A DNA stretch of 64,000 bases from Massilia sp. HP4 (GCF_005222695.1 NZ_STGG01000012.1:62001-126000), one strand, 5' to 3'. Positions 8,701-17,440 are shown, counted from the first letter of the stretch. Made by a program: numbers and translations. Notes: generated by a model not told the origin, from the letters alone.

Positions 8701-11700
8701 CGCGCCGCCCTCTTGCACCGCCCGCGGCAGGTGCAGGTCATGACCGCGCCCGATGAAGCGCGCGCGGCTCGTTGAAACGCTCGGCTGGCCCGCCATGTCG
8801 CGCACCGTCATCCGGTGCACCAGCACGGGCGCGGCCGGCGCGGTCACGCACAGCAGGCTGTGGGCGGCGCCGTCGAACTCGATCCGGATGCCGCTCCGGC
8901 CGCCCTCTTCCAGCGGCGGTCCGGCCAACGCCACGCAACTGGTCAATTCCAGCGTACGCGCTTGCGGCGCGCGGTTGACGATGCGGATGCGGCGCAGCTC
9001 GACGTCATCGCCAGGGGCCACCACCGCGTCGGTGCGCATCTCGATGCCGTGGTCCACGCGGCGCAGGCTGGCCCGCCCCTCGGCCAGCACCGCCTCGGCT
9101 TCGCCGGGCGGCGGCGCGCCGGGCAGCACGACATTGGCCCAGGCGGCGCCGGAGGCCGTGTCGCGCACATGGCAGGCCAGGCCGGTCTCGCCGTGACCGG
9201 CGCGCGTCAGGCGCACGCCTTCCCAGCAGCTGACGGCGGCGCCGGTGCTGTCGACGGCCAGGTGGTAGCGGCCGTTCGACAGCAGCTGGATCTCGGGCAG
9301 CGGCGACGCCGCCGGCGCGAGCACGCGCGCGTAGGGCCGGGCCGCGGCAATGCCGTCGCTCGCCACGCCGGCCTCATAGCGCAGGGGCGGCTCGGCGCCG
9401 GCGCCAGGCGCCGCTTCGTGCAGCAGGCCGAGCGCGGCGCGCAGTTCAGGGTCGCGCTCGAAACGGCGCTGCATCGGCTCGCCCTGCAGGTGACGCGCCA
9501 GCGCCAGCAGGGTCGCGGCCTGGTGGCGCGCAAGTTGGGCCCGCACCACCGCCTGGCGTTCGCCCTGCGGCAGGCGTGCCGGCGCATAGTCGAGCGCCTC
9601 GTAGAAGCCGGTCTCGCCCAGCAGGCCCTGGTCCGCCATGCGGCGCAGGTTGGTCGCCGCCAGTGCCGGCGCCACGCCCAGCGCCAGCGCGGCGCCATGC
9701 GGCGCGGCGGCCAGGTCGTCGTCCGGGCGCCGGCGCAGGGCTGCGGCCGGCAAGCCAAAGCGCTCGATACGATAGCGCGCCGCCGCATCGACCGCGTTGC
9801 AGCCCGATTCCGTGTAGCCCCACAGCAGGCCCTTGCCCTTGGCGTGGGCGGCCTGCAGGCGCACCAGCGCCCCGCCGGCATCGTCCAGCAGGGTGTCGCG
9901 CCAGGACGGCATCAGCAGTTGCGGCCCCAGCAGATCGACCAGCGCGCCCGCGCGCGACAGCAGCAGGGCGCCGGCGCCCGTCATCCTCAGCGGGCGGCCA
10001 AGCGACCACCAGTGCTGCTGTGGCAGCTGGTCCTGGGCGATGGCGGCGAAGCTGGCCATGCGCGCCCCGGACGCCAGCAGGTCGCAACTGTCGCTGTCGA
10101 GCCGCTTGTCGCGCACCTGGTAGCCCGCGGCCAGCAGGCCGCTGGAAGGGTCGGCCAGCGCGCCGAAATTCATGCGCGCCGCTTCGCGCGCCTGCGCGGC
10201 CAGGGCCGCGATCCGGTCGATCCGCTCGTGCGCGCAGGCGCGGCCCGCCTCGACCAGCTGGGCCAGGCCCTCGTTGCCGGCCGGCGGCGCGAGCGCGGCC
10301 AGCTCGCGCAAGGTCGGGATCCGGGTCAGGCTGGCGTCGAGCACGTATTCCTGCACCGCGCGGGTCCAGGGCGCCAGCGCATGCAGGTCGTGCAGCTGGG
10401 CCTCGCACTGGCGCGCCAGGCGCGCGGTCCAGGCGCGCAGCGCGGGATCGGCGTCGAGCGCCAGGCCGGCGTCCAGCTCGGCCGCCTTGGCGGCGACCGT
10501 ACGCAGGCAATCGGCCAGGCCCGGCAGGGTATCGGTGGCGCGGCAGCGTCCCGGCGCCAGCGCCGCATCGACCGCGTCCAGCGCCGGCAGCAGGCCGGGC
10601 GAGGCATGCTCGCGCACCACGGCCAGCGTGGTGCGGATGCCGTCCAGCGCGGCGCCGTCGACGATGGGCCGGTCCAGCAGTTCATCGCAACCGGCGGCGA
10701 AGGTGCGCAGCGCCAGCGCCAGGCCGCCGCTGGCCGCGGTGTCGACCCGGGCCGGTTCGATGGGGCCGAGCGTGGCGCCGTCGTACCATTCGAAGAAGTG
10801 GCCGTTCCAGCGCTCCAGCAGCGCCATCGACGCCAGGGCCGCCTCGACCCGCGCCAGCAGGGCGCCCAGCGGCAGGTAGCCGAAGTCGCGCGCGCCCAGG
10901 GTCGCCAGCAGGCCCAGGCCCATGGCGGCGGGCGACAGGCGGTCGTCGACCGTGTATTCGGCGTGTTCGAACACGGCTTCCGGCGCCAGGCCGTGGCGCC
11001 CTGCCCCGTGCTGCTCGAAGAAAGCCCAGCTGCGCCGCGCCAGGGTGCGCAGGAACTGGGTCTGCCCCTTCGCCAGGCGCCTGCCGCGCCGCGACGGCTG
11101 GCTGCTCCACCAGGCCAGCACCGGCGACAGGAACCACACCAGCAGCAGCGGCGCCGTCGCGAACAGCGCGTACGGGTTGGCGAAGGTCAGCAGCACGGCG
11201 ACGCCGACCGCCAGCAGCGGTGCGAACCACATCGTGCGCCAGTTGTTTTCCATCGCGCTGCTGGCGCGCGCCAACGCCGGGGGCCGCAGCTCGAGCAGCT
11301 TGCGCCGGCTGACGTCGCGCCGCCACAGGCCGCGCACGACCGCATCGGCATCGACCCAGGCGGTATGCGGCAGGAAGGCCAGCGCCAGCGCGGCGCGCAC
11401 CAGGGTCGGGCGCGCACTGCGCGCCCAGGCGTCCAGGTGCTGGCGCAGCGGGGCATCGACCGGGCGGCTTGCCAAGGCCGCCAGCATCTCCAGCAGCGCC
11501 GGCAGCCACACCGGCGCCAGGATGGCCACGCTCCAGAACACCGGCGCGGCCAGCAGGCTCCAGCTCAGCACCAGCAGGGCGATCGCGCCTGGCGCCACCA
11601 GGCTGCCGGCCAATTCGTCGAACAGGCGCCAGCGCACCTGCGCCGTGCGCAAGCCATCGGCGCCCGGCCCCAGCCGGCGCGCCTCCTGCCAGGCAGCGCG

Positions 11701-13857
11701 CACGGCGCGGTGGCGGCGCAGCACATGTTCGCCATAGCTCCCGGGATGCGCGGCTTCCAGGCGCAGGTCGGCCACGCCGGCGGCGCGCAGCCGGTCTTCC
11801 TCGAGCGTGCCGGGCTCGAACCGGCCCTCGTCGCACAGCTCGAGACCCATCGCGCGGCGCCAGGCGTCGACGTCGTAGATGGCGGCCCAGCCGTGGCCGG
11901 CATCTCGCCACAAACGCTGGTAGCGCATGGCGCGGCGATCCGGCAAGGCGGTCTTGAACCCGGGCAGCAGCATGGCATGCCCTTCCCGCACCCGGCCACT
12001 GTCATCCTGCAGCGGCCGGCAGAGCGGGTGCGCCATCGCCGCCACCAGGCTGCGCGCGGCGTCGCGCGGCAGCCCGGCGTCGGCATCGAGCGCGATCACA
12101 TAGCGCATCTCGGCCGCCGCCCCGAGATTGCCGGCCGCGAGCAGGAAGCGTTCGCGCGCGCCGCACAGCCAGGCATTCAGGTCGGCCAGTTGGCCGCGCC
12201 GCCGTTCGCGGCCGATCCAGGCCTGCTGGTCCACGCTCCAGGTGCGCGGGCGCACCAGCAGCATGAAGGGACCGCGCTGTTCGTCGCCATGCTTGCGGTT
12301 CAGGGCGTCGATCGCGGCGCGCCCCCCGTCCAGCAGGCCGGCATCGAGCGGCAGCGTTTCTTGCGGCGCGTCGGGCAGGTCGAGCAGCAGGCAAAAGCGC
12401 AGGCGCGGATCGCGGTTGCCGAGATAGCGCACGTCGAGGTCTTCGCACAGCGCGGCGAGCTGCGCGGCGTCAAGCAACTGTGCCGACACGGCCACCACCG
12501 TGGGCGCATCGTGGGGAATGCCGGCAGTGACGTCGATGCGCGGCGTGGCCTGCGGGCGGGCGAGCCACTGCTGGGCCATGCCTGCCAGCGCGCGCGCCAG
12601 CCCGGCGGCGACCGGCAGCGCCAGGATGCCCATCAAGACCAGCAGCAGCGGACCCGCCCCGCCCTGCCAGGCGTGGACCAGGATCGCGGCCGTGAACAGT
12701 GAGGCCAGGGCCGCCGTCGCGGCGATCTGCATGCCGGTCGAGGCGCGCTGCAGGGCGGCGCGCAGGCGCTGCGCCCTGCCAGGCCCGCCACGCAGCCTGG
12801 CCTCGAGCGTCGCCAGTCCGGGCCCGGCGAGATAGTGACCGACGTGGCGAATCCGTGTATCGAGTCCACCTTCGCCCGGCGCGCGGTGGATGCCGGCCAG
12901 CGCGATGGCCTCTTGCGCCACCGCGGCCTCGCTCACGCCGAGGGTATCGGCCAGGCGCGCCACCGTGTGCCGATAGCGGTCGCGGGTGGCGCCGTCCATG
13001 CGCGCATAACTGCCGTCCGGATCGTCGCGCAGCAGCGCGTCGACCACGCCCAGGCGCTCGGCGAAGGCACGCCAGTCGACGCCGCCCAGCGCACGCAGGC
13101 TGGCCAGCGCGTTGCCGGCCGCGGTCGCGTCTTGCGCCTGTTCGCTGCGCTCGTCCTGCGCCAGCTGGGCGATGCTGCCCTCGCGGTCTGCCAGGCGCGC
13201 GTCGATCCAGTCCATCACATGGGACAGCGGCGCACCGCGGCCCTGCAGGCGGCGCGCCAGTTCGACCATGAAGGCGCCGTTATCGGCATCCAGGCCGCGC
13301 GCCATGTCGGCAAACAGCAGCACCAGGTCGCCGGGGCGGGCCTCGGCGGTGTCGAGCAAGCGCGCGGCCCAGGCGGCGGCCCGCTCGCGGCTGGCGCAGG
13401 CCTGCGCGGCGCGCGCGGCAAGAGCAGCCAGCCGGTCGATCAGCGCAAGGCGCAGCAGCGCCGGCATGGCGTCCAGTTCGGCGATGCGCAGCGGCGCGTT
13501 TTCCTGGCTGGTGGACAACAAGCCGGCCAGTTCATCGGTGTCGACCAGGCCATCGCCGCGTGCCACCGCATCGCATGCCAGTTCCCAGGCGCGCCCCGGG
13601 CCGACAGTGCGCGACTGCGCGCGCGCCAGCCGCAGCTGGGCGTCGAGCAGGTGGTAGCCATCGAGCAGGCGCACGCCGGCGGGCGGCAGCTCTACGCCGG
13701 TGCGCTTGGCGCGATCGAGCGCATCGCAGGAACGTGCGATGTTCTCCGCATGCGCGGCCAGTAGCGCCACCAGGGCGTTGGCGCCGGCGCCATGTGACGC
13801 ATGCTGCCCGGAGGGCATCTTGTCGTTCTCAGCTTTCAAACGGGGACCTCGGGACAC
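5740..13857 (-). CDS. Cyclic beta-1,2-glucan synthase-like protein (GT84/GH94 architecture), up to 2705 aa, catalytic motifs degenerate
   Basis: Length and domain order match Cgs/NdvB. They comprise a helical N-terminus; membrane segments near residues 375-425; a GT84-like glycosyltransferase region with ALDADAGLPRD (D-A-D codons at 12079-12087); more membrane segments; a glucoamylase-like domain; two supersandwich domains; and a C-terminal GH94 (alpha/alpha)6 domain. The canonical enzyme makes cyclic glucans at the inner membrane. Here the recalled hallmarks are replaced: the GDWNDGM catalytic loop between GPRGLP and ESVRLGFF is PAAARLHEEGV (6604-6700), WYTGSA is TTSSAA (6045-6075), the GYPPG..GGQYTHAA loop is absent, and HRWxRGDW is HRAVRAAW. 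Reading is open throughout. The GTG at 13857 has no good ribosome site; ATG at 13818 (2692 aa) is equally likely. Confidence 0.85.
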   Translation of the reverse strand: MSRGPRLKAENDKMPSGQHASHGAGANALVALLAAHAENIARSCDALDRAKRTGVELPPAGVRLLDGYHLLDAQLRLARAQSRTVGPGRAWELACDAVARGDGLVDTDELAGLLSTSQENAPLRIAELDAMPALLRLALIDRLAALAARAAQACASRERAAAWAARLLDTAEARPGDLVLLFADMARGLDADNGAFMVELARRLQGRGAPLSHVMDWIDARLADREGSIAQLAQDERSEQAQDATAAGNALASLRALGGVDWRAFAERLGVVDALLRDDPDGSYARMDGATRDRYRHTVARLADTLGVSEAAVAQEAIALAGIHRAPGEGGLDTRIRHVGHYLAGPGLATLEARLRGGPGRAQRLRAALQRASTGMQIAATAALASLFTAAILVHAWQGGAGPLLLVLMGILALPVAAGLARALAGMAQQWLARPQATPRIDVTAGIPHDAPTVVAVSAQLLDAAQLAALCEDLDVRYLGNRDPRLRFCLLLDLPDAPQETLPLDAGLLDGGRAAIDALNRKHGDEQRGPFMLLVRPRTWSVDQQAWIGRERRRGQLADLNAWLCGARERFLLAAGNLGAAAEMRYVIALDADAGLPRDAARSLVAAMAHPLCRPLQDDSGRVREGHAMLLPGFKTALPDRRAMRYQRLWRDAGHGWAAIYDVDAWRRAMGLELCDEGRFEPGTLEEDRLRAAGVADLRLEAAHPGSYGEHVLRRHRAVRAAWQEARRLGPGADGLRTAQVRWRLFDELAGSLVAPGAIALLVLSWSLLAAPVFWSVAILAPVWLPALLEMLAALASRPVDAPLRQHLDAWARSARPTLVRAALALAFLPHTAWVDADAVVRGLWRRDVSRRKLLELRPPALARASSAMENNWRTMWFAPLLAVGVAVLLTFANPYALFATAPLLLVWFLSPVLAWWSSQPSRRGRRLAKGQTQFLRTLARRSWAFFEQHGAGRHGLAPEAVFEHAEYTVDDRLSPAAMGLGLLATLGARDFGYLPLGALLARVEAALASMALLERWNGHFFEWYDGATLGPIEPARVDTAASGGLALALRTFAAGCDELLDRPIVDGAALDGIRTTLAVVREHASPGLLPALDAVDAALAPGRCRATDTLPGLADCLRTVAAKAAELDAGLALDADPALRAWTARLARQCEAQLHDLHALAPWTRAVQEYVLDASLTRIPTLRELAALAPPAGNEGLAQLVEAGRACAHERIDRIAALAAQAREAARMNFGALADPSSGLLAAGYQVRDKRLDSDSCDLLASGARMASFAAIAQDQLPQQHWWSLGRPLRMTGAGALLLSRAGALVDLLGPQLLMPSWRDTLLDDAGGALVRLQAAHAKGKGLLWGYTESGCNAVDAAARYRIERFGLPAAALRRRPDDDLAAAPHGAALALGVAPALAATNLRRMADQGLLGETGFYEALDYAPARLPQGERQAVVRAQLARHQAATLLALARHLQGEPMQRRFERDPELRAALGLLHEAAPGAGAEPPLRYEAGVASDGIAAARPYARVLAPAASPLPEIQLLSNGRYHLAVDSTGAAVSCWEGVRLTRAGHGETGLACHVRDTASGAAWANVVLPGAPPPGEAEAVLAEGRASLRRVDHGIEMRTDAVVAPGDDVELRRIRIVNRAPQARTLELTSCVALAGPPLEEGGRSGIRIEFDGAAHSLLCVTAPAAPVLVHRMTVRDMAGQPSVSTSRARFIGRGHDLHLPRAVQEGGALPGLESEPDEALLALRRTVTLTPGQEITVDLVLGAASGRALARELAARYSAGHAVDHAIEAAWTLAQAELRRGELGEADAQSINRLAGCLLQPLPALRAVPAVIARNLRGRADLQPYGIGGDLPVLLFQLGDGPSTGLARQLLQAHGYWRKHGLAVDLLVLCDSRAAREALMHLAVPLVDPDSFDQPGGLHLHLKEEVPREDRILLRAVAGVLLSSERGDLADQLRRAERASSAPAPRLVPATPAWTAEPPALDDGSDGFTPDGREYVVRSGPGHAAPAAPWINLLANETFGSIVSERGHAVSWSGQRTTRLTAGDEESIAPQGGEAFYLRDEDSGAVWSPTPWPAPSPEQYTTRHGIGYSVFEHRAHGVHSELRCFVAQDAPLKYSVLRLRNDSDAPRRLSATGYVEWLLDDRQAPPGLQVVTGRDLASGALFARNAFGAGFQDQVAFFHVDAEQAVATCDRQEFIGPLGTIARPAALERSSLSDIAGAGFDPCAALQVAVVLEPGASCELVFMLGVAGPGALDASAVVQRHGGAQPAAAAWQRLCDWWDMTLGALTVRTPDPALDLRVNCWLPYQAIAAMMGERDTATRLQSALACVHARPALLRDGLLRAAHEFTTGSAVEDFLWLPYALTRYLAVTGDHALLAVRPTERDDLYQYCVHGLRGCLRFGPRGLPPAAARLHEEGVAGRVESVRLGFFMATVLQRFAEVAERRGDFGFATTCRGAALALRAQCEEHGWDGDWYRWTWLDSSTALGSIANPACRAELSTQCWALEAGARQGEQALRAVTRRLASDGAVPRCDPPVDGAWSERVVSSPGQDHRATAWAAAGLARLGDGEHAWQLARMLDPAARGNGPPYLMSGGLRTVDPHPGRAIGGWTTSSAAWTWLLLVEALLGVERHEDSLHLRPRLAPGWEGVDLRYRYRSAVYEIAVRVTDGPEIMLLDGQPCPDWSLALQDDRRDHKVELRLSAGPEPLPAAPDAEDTES

Positions 13858-13914
13858 AGGCGTGCGCGGTGGACCGCCGCAAGACGGAGCCCCGGGGCGG
13901 ATCAGGGCAGGAAA

Positions 13915-13933
13915 CCCGGCAAACGATGCCGGG
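13915..13933 (-). terminator. Hairpin between cysteine desulfurase and glucan-synthase-like gene
   Basis: A 7-bp perfect stem (CCCGGCA/TGCCGGG) with a 5-base loop lies 99 bp after the stop of the minus-strand desulfurase gene. On that strand it is followed by only TTTCCT, so it would be a weak intrinsic terminator or a leader hairpin for the downstream gene. I found no convincing riboswitch fold in the rest of the 174-bp spacer. Confidence 0.4.
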
Positions 13934-14031
13934 TGCGCACGGTTGACACCATGCTAGGGAAAGGCGGGACAGGTTACCGTGCGCTGGCGTACACACACCG
14001 CCTGCCGGGCCGGCAGGCGGTCGACAGGAGC

Positions 14032-15582
14032 CTAGACGGCGAGCGCGAGTCCGCCGGCCAGCGAGCAGGCGCGCGGATGGCCCAGCGCGCGCAGGGTGCG
14101 CGCGGCGCGGGCACTGCGGGCGCCGCTGCGGCATACGAACAGCAGCGGGCGGGCATCGGCGCCCAGCCAGGCGGCGGCATGTTCGGCCACCCGCGCCAGC
14201 GGTACATTGAGCGCCTGGCGGCCATGCAGCTCGAGCTGGCAGGCGACACTGTGCTCGCGCGCGTCGCGCACGTCGACCACGATCGCATCAGGATGCGCAG
14301 CCAGCCAACCGTGGGCCGCGATGGCGTCGAGCTCCATGCCTGCCTCCAGCGCCGCATCGGGTTTCACCGTCTCGAGACCGGCTGCCATCGACGCCGGCAG
14401 CGCCAGCGCCGCGCCGCACTGCGCGATGCGCTGGCACGCCAGCTCCAGCGCGGCATCGTCCAGCAGCGGTCCGATCGACAGGCGCACCGCGGACATGCTG
14501 CGCCAGGCCGGCAAGCCCATCGCATCGAGCACGTAGCTCGGCGCAGCCCTGGATGCGGCGCAGGCGGAACCGGCGCTCACGCGCATGCCGGCGGCGTCGA
14601 ACAGATCGAGCAGCTCGGCGCTCGTGACGCCGGGGACCGAGAAATTGAGCGTGGTCGGCAGTGCATAGGCCGGCGCATTGAACACGACGCCGGGGAAGGC
14701 ATGGGCCACGGCATCCGCCAGGCGCGCGTGGCAGGCCTGCAGCGCCTCGGTGCCGAGGAAGGTGTCGCCGCGCTCGAGCGCCTCGAGCACCGCGCCCAAC
14801 GCCGCGATACCGCTCATGTTCTCGGTGCCCGAACGTGCGTTGTCTTCCTGGCCGCCGCCGCACATCAGCGGCGTGAACGGCGCGCCTTCACGCACGTACA
14901 GCATGCCGATGCCTTTCGGCGCATACAGCTTGTGGCCCGAGAACGGGGCGTAATCGATGCGGCTCGCGCCCAGCCCGAGCGGCAGCTTGCCCAGCGCCTG
15001 CACGCAATCGACCATCCACAGCGCCGGGCTGGTGGTATCGAGCAGCACCGCCGAGATGCCATCGAGGTCGGACACGACGCCGGTCTCGTTGTTGGCGGCC
15101 ATGGTGCAGACGAAGGCGAGGCGCGGCGCCAGCGCGCGCAGCACGTCGAGCCGGTGGCGGCCATCGCCGTCGACCGGCAGCACGCGCAGTTCGAGCCCAA
15201 GGCCCAGCAGGCGGTTCCAGTGCGCCAGGCTTTCGGACACCGCCTTGTGTTCGGTGGCGCCGACCAGCACGATGTCTGCAAACCCTTCACCGCAGGCTTT
15301 GCCGCTTGCGCGCCGTTCGCGCACCGCGCACAGCGCCGACAGCACCGCGGTCTGGATGCCTTCGGTGGCGCCGCTATTGAACATCAGCCGCCCCTCCGGC
15401 GCGCCCACGACCCGCCGCGCACAGGCACGCACGCGCTCGCGCAGCGCCCGCGCGCGCAGGCCGGTCGCATGGCTGCTGCTCGGATTGCCGAAACAGTCCT
15501 GCATCGCGGCCATGGCGGCCGCCGCCGCGGCAGGCAGCACGGGCGAAGTCGCGTTGGCGTCGAGGTAGATGTCGGTGATCAT
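14032..15582 (-). CDS. Cysteine desulfurase-like aminotransferase class V fused to a rhodanese domain, 516 aa
   Basis: Residues 1-390 are a fold-type I PLP enzyme of the NifS/IscS group: GATEH with His112 stacking on PLP, SGHK with Lys218 as Schiff-base lysine, and the mobile-loop catalytic cysteine at Cys341 (SAGSACAAS). Residues ~415-516 form a rhodanese domain with active-site loop CRSGARS (Cys484). The fusion would pass the persulfide sulfur formed from cysteine directly to the rhodanese cysteine and on to an acceptor, a sulfur-relay role in the cytoplasm. The gene is divergent from an Lrp/AsnC regulator that may respond to cysteine or another amino acid. It is not in an isc or suf cluster, so it is unlikely to be the housekeeping Fe-S enzyme. 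Confidence 0.9.
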   Translation of the reverse strand: MITDIYLDANATSPVLPAAAAAAMAAMQDCFGNPSSSHATGLRARALRERVRACARRVVGAPEGRLMFNSGATEGIQTAVLSALCAVRERRASGKACGEGFADIVLVGATEHKAVSESLAHWNRLLGLGLELRVLPVDGDGRHRLDVLRALAPRLAFVCTMAANNETGVVSDLDGISAVLLDTTSPALWMVDCVQALGKLPLGLGASRIDYAPFSGHKLYAPKGIGMLYVREGAPFTPLMCGGGQEDNARSGTENMSGIAALGAVLEALERGDTFLGTEALQACHARLADAVAHAFPGVVFNAPAYALPTTLNFSVPGVTSAELLDLFDAAGMRVSAGSACAASRAAPSYVLDAMGLPAWRSMSAVRLSIGPLLDDAALELACQRIAQCGAALALPASMAAGLETVKPDAALEAGMELDAIAAHGWLAAHPDAIVVDVRDAREHSVACQLELHGRQALNVPLARVAEHAAAWLGADARPLLFVCRSGARSARAARTLRALGHPRACSLAGGLALAV

Positions 15583-15698
15583 GGATTAGCTGCCAAAAAC
15601 ATAAAAAAGGTGTCGCACAACACGTTATTGTCCAGTAATATGGTACGGAGTTATGTCGATCGAAACGTCCCAAATTTCTCGATTTGTGGGCAGTTAAT

Positions 15699-15718
15699 AG
15701 AATAATTATTCTTATAAT
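15699..15718 (+). promoter_or_regulatory. Palindromic operator abutting a TATAAT -10 box (Lrp-type autoregulation)
   Basis: AGAATAATTATTCT (15699-15712) is a perfect 14-bp palindrome, followed immediately by TATAAT at 15713-15718. The -10 box lies 15 bases before the ATG of the Lrp/AsnC gene, so the transcript would be nearly leaderless. No good -35 is present 16-18 bp upstream (GCAGTT). AT-rich palindromes of this shape resemble Lrp-family sites. Binding here would block the regulator's own promoter and could influence the divergent desulfurase gene. Confidence 0.55.
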
Positions 15719-15733
15719 GACGCTTTGCGGAAT

Positions 15734-16219
15734 ATGAACTCACTCGACAAGTTTGATTGTGCGATTCTCGCCGCCTTGCAGGCGGATGCCACCCTCTCCA
15801 TCTCGGGCCTGAGCGAAAAGGTCGGCCTGTCCAGCACACCCTGCTGGAAACGCGTGAAGCGCCTTGAAGAAGACGGCTATATCGAAAGCCGCGTCAGCAT
15901 CGTCAACCGCCAGAAGGTCGGCCTGCCGGTGACGGTCTTCGTCAGCGTCAAGACCACCGAGCACGACGAAAAATGGCTGTCGCGCTTCGCCTCCGCCGTG
16001 ATCGCCCTGCCCGAAGTGCTGGAATTCCACCGCATGAGCGGCGACGTCGACTACCTGCTCAAGGTCGTCACGACCGATATCGCCGGCTACGACCGCTTCT
16101 ACAAGAAGCTGATCAAGACGGCGCGCCTGACCGGCGTATCGTCCGCCTTCTCGATGGAACAGATCAAGTCGACCACCGCCCTGCCGCTCGAACTGATCTC
16201 GCACGGCGTGCCGGCCTGA
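15734..16219 (+). CDS. Lrp/AsnC family transcriptional regulator, 161 aa
   Basis: The protein has the classic Lrp layout: an N-terminal HTH (residues ~5-50, DKFDCAILAALQADATLSISGLSEKVGLSSTPCWKRVKRLEEDGYI) and a C-terminal RAM/AsnC domain with the SGDVDYLLKVVT strand and an acidic/aromatic effector pocket. The CxxR feature in the HTH (STPCWKRV) is typical of the family. I chose ATG 15734; a TTG three codons earlier is the alternative. The divergent neighbour is a cysteine desulfurase-rhodanese fusion, so cysteine is a plausible effector, as for DecR/CcdR-type members (inference). Confidence 0.93.
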   Translation: MNSLDKFDCAILAALQADATLSISGLSEKVGLSSTPCWKRVKRLEEDGYIESRVSIVNRQKVGLPVTVFVSVKTTEHDEKWLSRFASAVIALPEVLEFHRMSGDVDYLLKVVTTDIAGYDRFYKKLIKTARLTGVSSAFSMEQIKSTTALPLELISHGVPA

Positions 16220-16293
16220 GTGCCCGCCGTGCTTTCGCGCGGCGTGCGATCGTGCGATGATGGCGGCCGTTGACATCAACGGAGACCAAGGGA

Positions 16294-17421
16294 ATGCGAT
16301 CGAAAATAAAGATGGCGCCGCTGGCGCTGGCGGCGCTGTTCGCCATGCAGGCAAGCGCCGCGGAACAAGTCGTGAAGGTCGGCGTGAGCGGCCCGCTGTC
16401 GGGTTCCAACGCCTTCGCCGGCAAGGACAATGAAAACGGCGTGCGCCTCGCCATCGAGGAACTCAACGCGCAAAAGATCCAGGTCGGCGGCAATGTGCTG
16501 CGCTTCGTGCTGCAGTCAGAGGACGACGCGGGCGACCCGAAACAGGGCGTGACCGTGGCCCAGAAATTCGCCGACGCCGGCGTCAAGTTCGTGCTCGGCC
16601 CGTACAACTCGGGCGTGGCGATTCCGGCTTCGCGCGTCTACAACGACAACGGCATCCTGATGTCGACCGTCGGCACCAATCCCAAGATCACGGCCGCCGG
16701 CTACCCGACGGTGTTCCGCATCGTGGCCAGCGATACCCAGGTGGGCGCCTCGGTCGCCGGCTATGCGGCCAAGGAACTCAGGGTCAAGAATGTCGGCGTG
16801 ATCGACGACCGCACGGCGTTTGGCCAGGGCATCGCGACGGAATTCAAGCGCCAGGCGCAGCAGGCCGGCATCAAGGTCGCGGGCCACGAGTTCACCAACG
16901 ACAAGGCGAGCGACTTCGCCGCCATCCTGACCTCGCTGCGCGCCAAGAAGGTGGACGCGATCTTCTTCGGCGGCTACGCTCCGCAGGGCGCGCCGATGGT
17001 GCGCCAGATGAAGCAGCTGGGCCTGAACGTGCCGCTGCTCGGCGGCGACACCCTGTGCAGCCCCGAGATGGCCAAGCTGGGCGGCGCCGCGGTCGGCGAA
17101 AACGTGCGCTGCGCGCAGGCCGGCGCCATCGTCGCCAAGCAGCCTGGCGGTCCGGCCTTCCTGGCCAGCTACAAGAAACGCTTCGGCCGCGATCCCGATG
17201 TGTACGCGCCATCGTTCTACGACCAGACCAAGTTCATCGCCCAGGCGATCGTCCAGGCCAAGTCGGTCGACGCCAAACAGGTCGGCGCCGCGATGCACAC
17301 GATCGGCTACCAGGGCGTGGTCGGCACCTATGGCTACGACGCCAAGGGCAACCTCAAGAAAACGGCGGTCACGGTCTACACCTTCAAGAACGGCGCGTTG
17401 ACGCCGCTGGCCAGCTACTGA
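16294..17421 (+). CDS. Branched-chain amino acid-type ABC transporter periplasmic binding protein (LivJ/LivK family), 375 aa
   Basis: ATG 16294 has GGAG at 16281-16284; an earlier in-frame start would place extra residues before the signal peptide. Residues 1-22 (MRSKIKMAPLALAALFAMQASA) are a Sec signal peptide with an ASA|AEQ cleavage site. The mature part is a two-lobed type I periplasmic binding protein with VKVGVSGPLSG at the start, VLGPYNSGVAIPAS, IDDRTAFGQG and DAIFFGGYAPQGAPM, all familiar from Liv-type receptors. No permease or ATPase genes are adjacent, so it is an orphan receptor that would feed a transporter encoded elsewhere. It is transcribed with, or just ahead of, the DUF885 gene 19 bp downstream. 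Confidence 0.93.
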   Translation: MRSKIKMAPLALAALFAMQASAAEQVVKVGVSGPLSGSNAFAGKDNENGVRLAIEELNAQKIQVGGNVLRFVLQSEDDAGDPKQGVTVAQKFADAGVKFVLGPYNSGVAIPASRVYNDNGILMSTVGTNPKITAAGYPTVFRIVASDTQVGASVAGYAAKELRVKNVGVIDDRTAFGQGIATEFKRQAQQAGIKVAGHEFTNDKASDFAAILTSLRAKKVDAIFFGGYAPQGAPMVRQMKQLGLNVPLLGGDTLCSPEMAKLGGAAVGENVRCAQAGAIVAKQPGGPAFLASYKKRFGRDPDVYAPSFYDQTKFIAQAIVQAKSVDAKQVGAAMHTIGYQGVVGTYGYDAKGNLKKTAVTVYTFKNGALTPLASY

Positions 17422-17440
17422 CCATCACAAGGACACGAAC

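Noticed and set aside
8815..12702. Plus-strand open frame of 1295 codons opposite the glucan-synthase-like gene
   Set aside because: Same antisense artefact: Gln/Arg/His-rich with no recognisable motif.
13858..14031. Possible riboswitch (cyclic-di-GMP class considered) upstream of the glucan-synthase-like gene
   Set aside because: There is a hairpin at 13915-13933 and G/C-rich stretches, but I could not find the conserved core of any riboswitch class.
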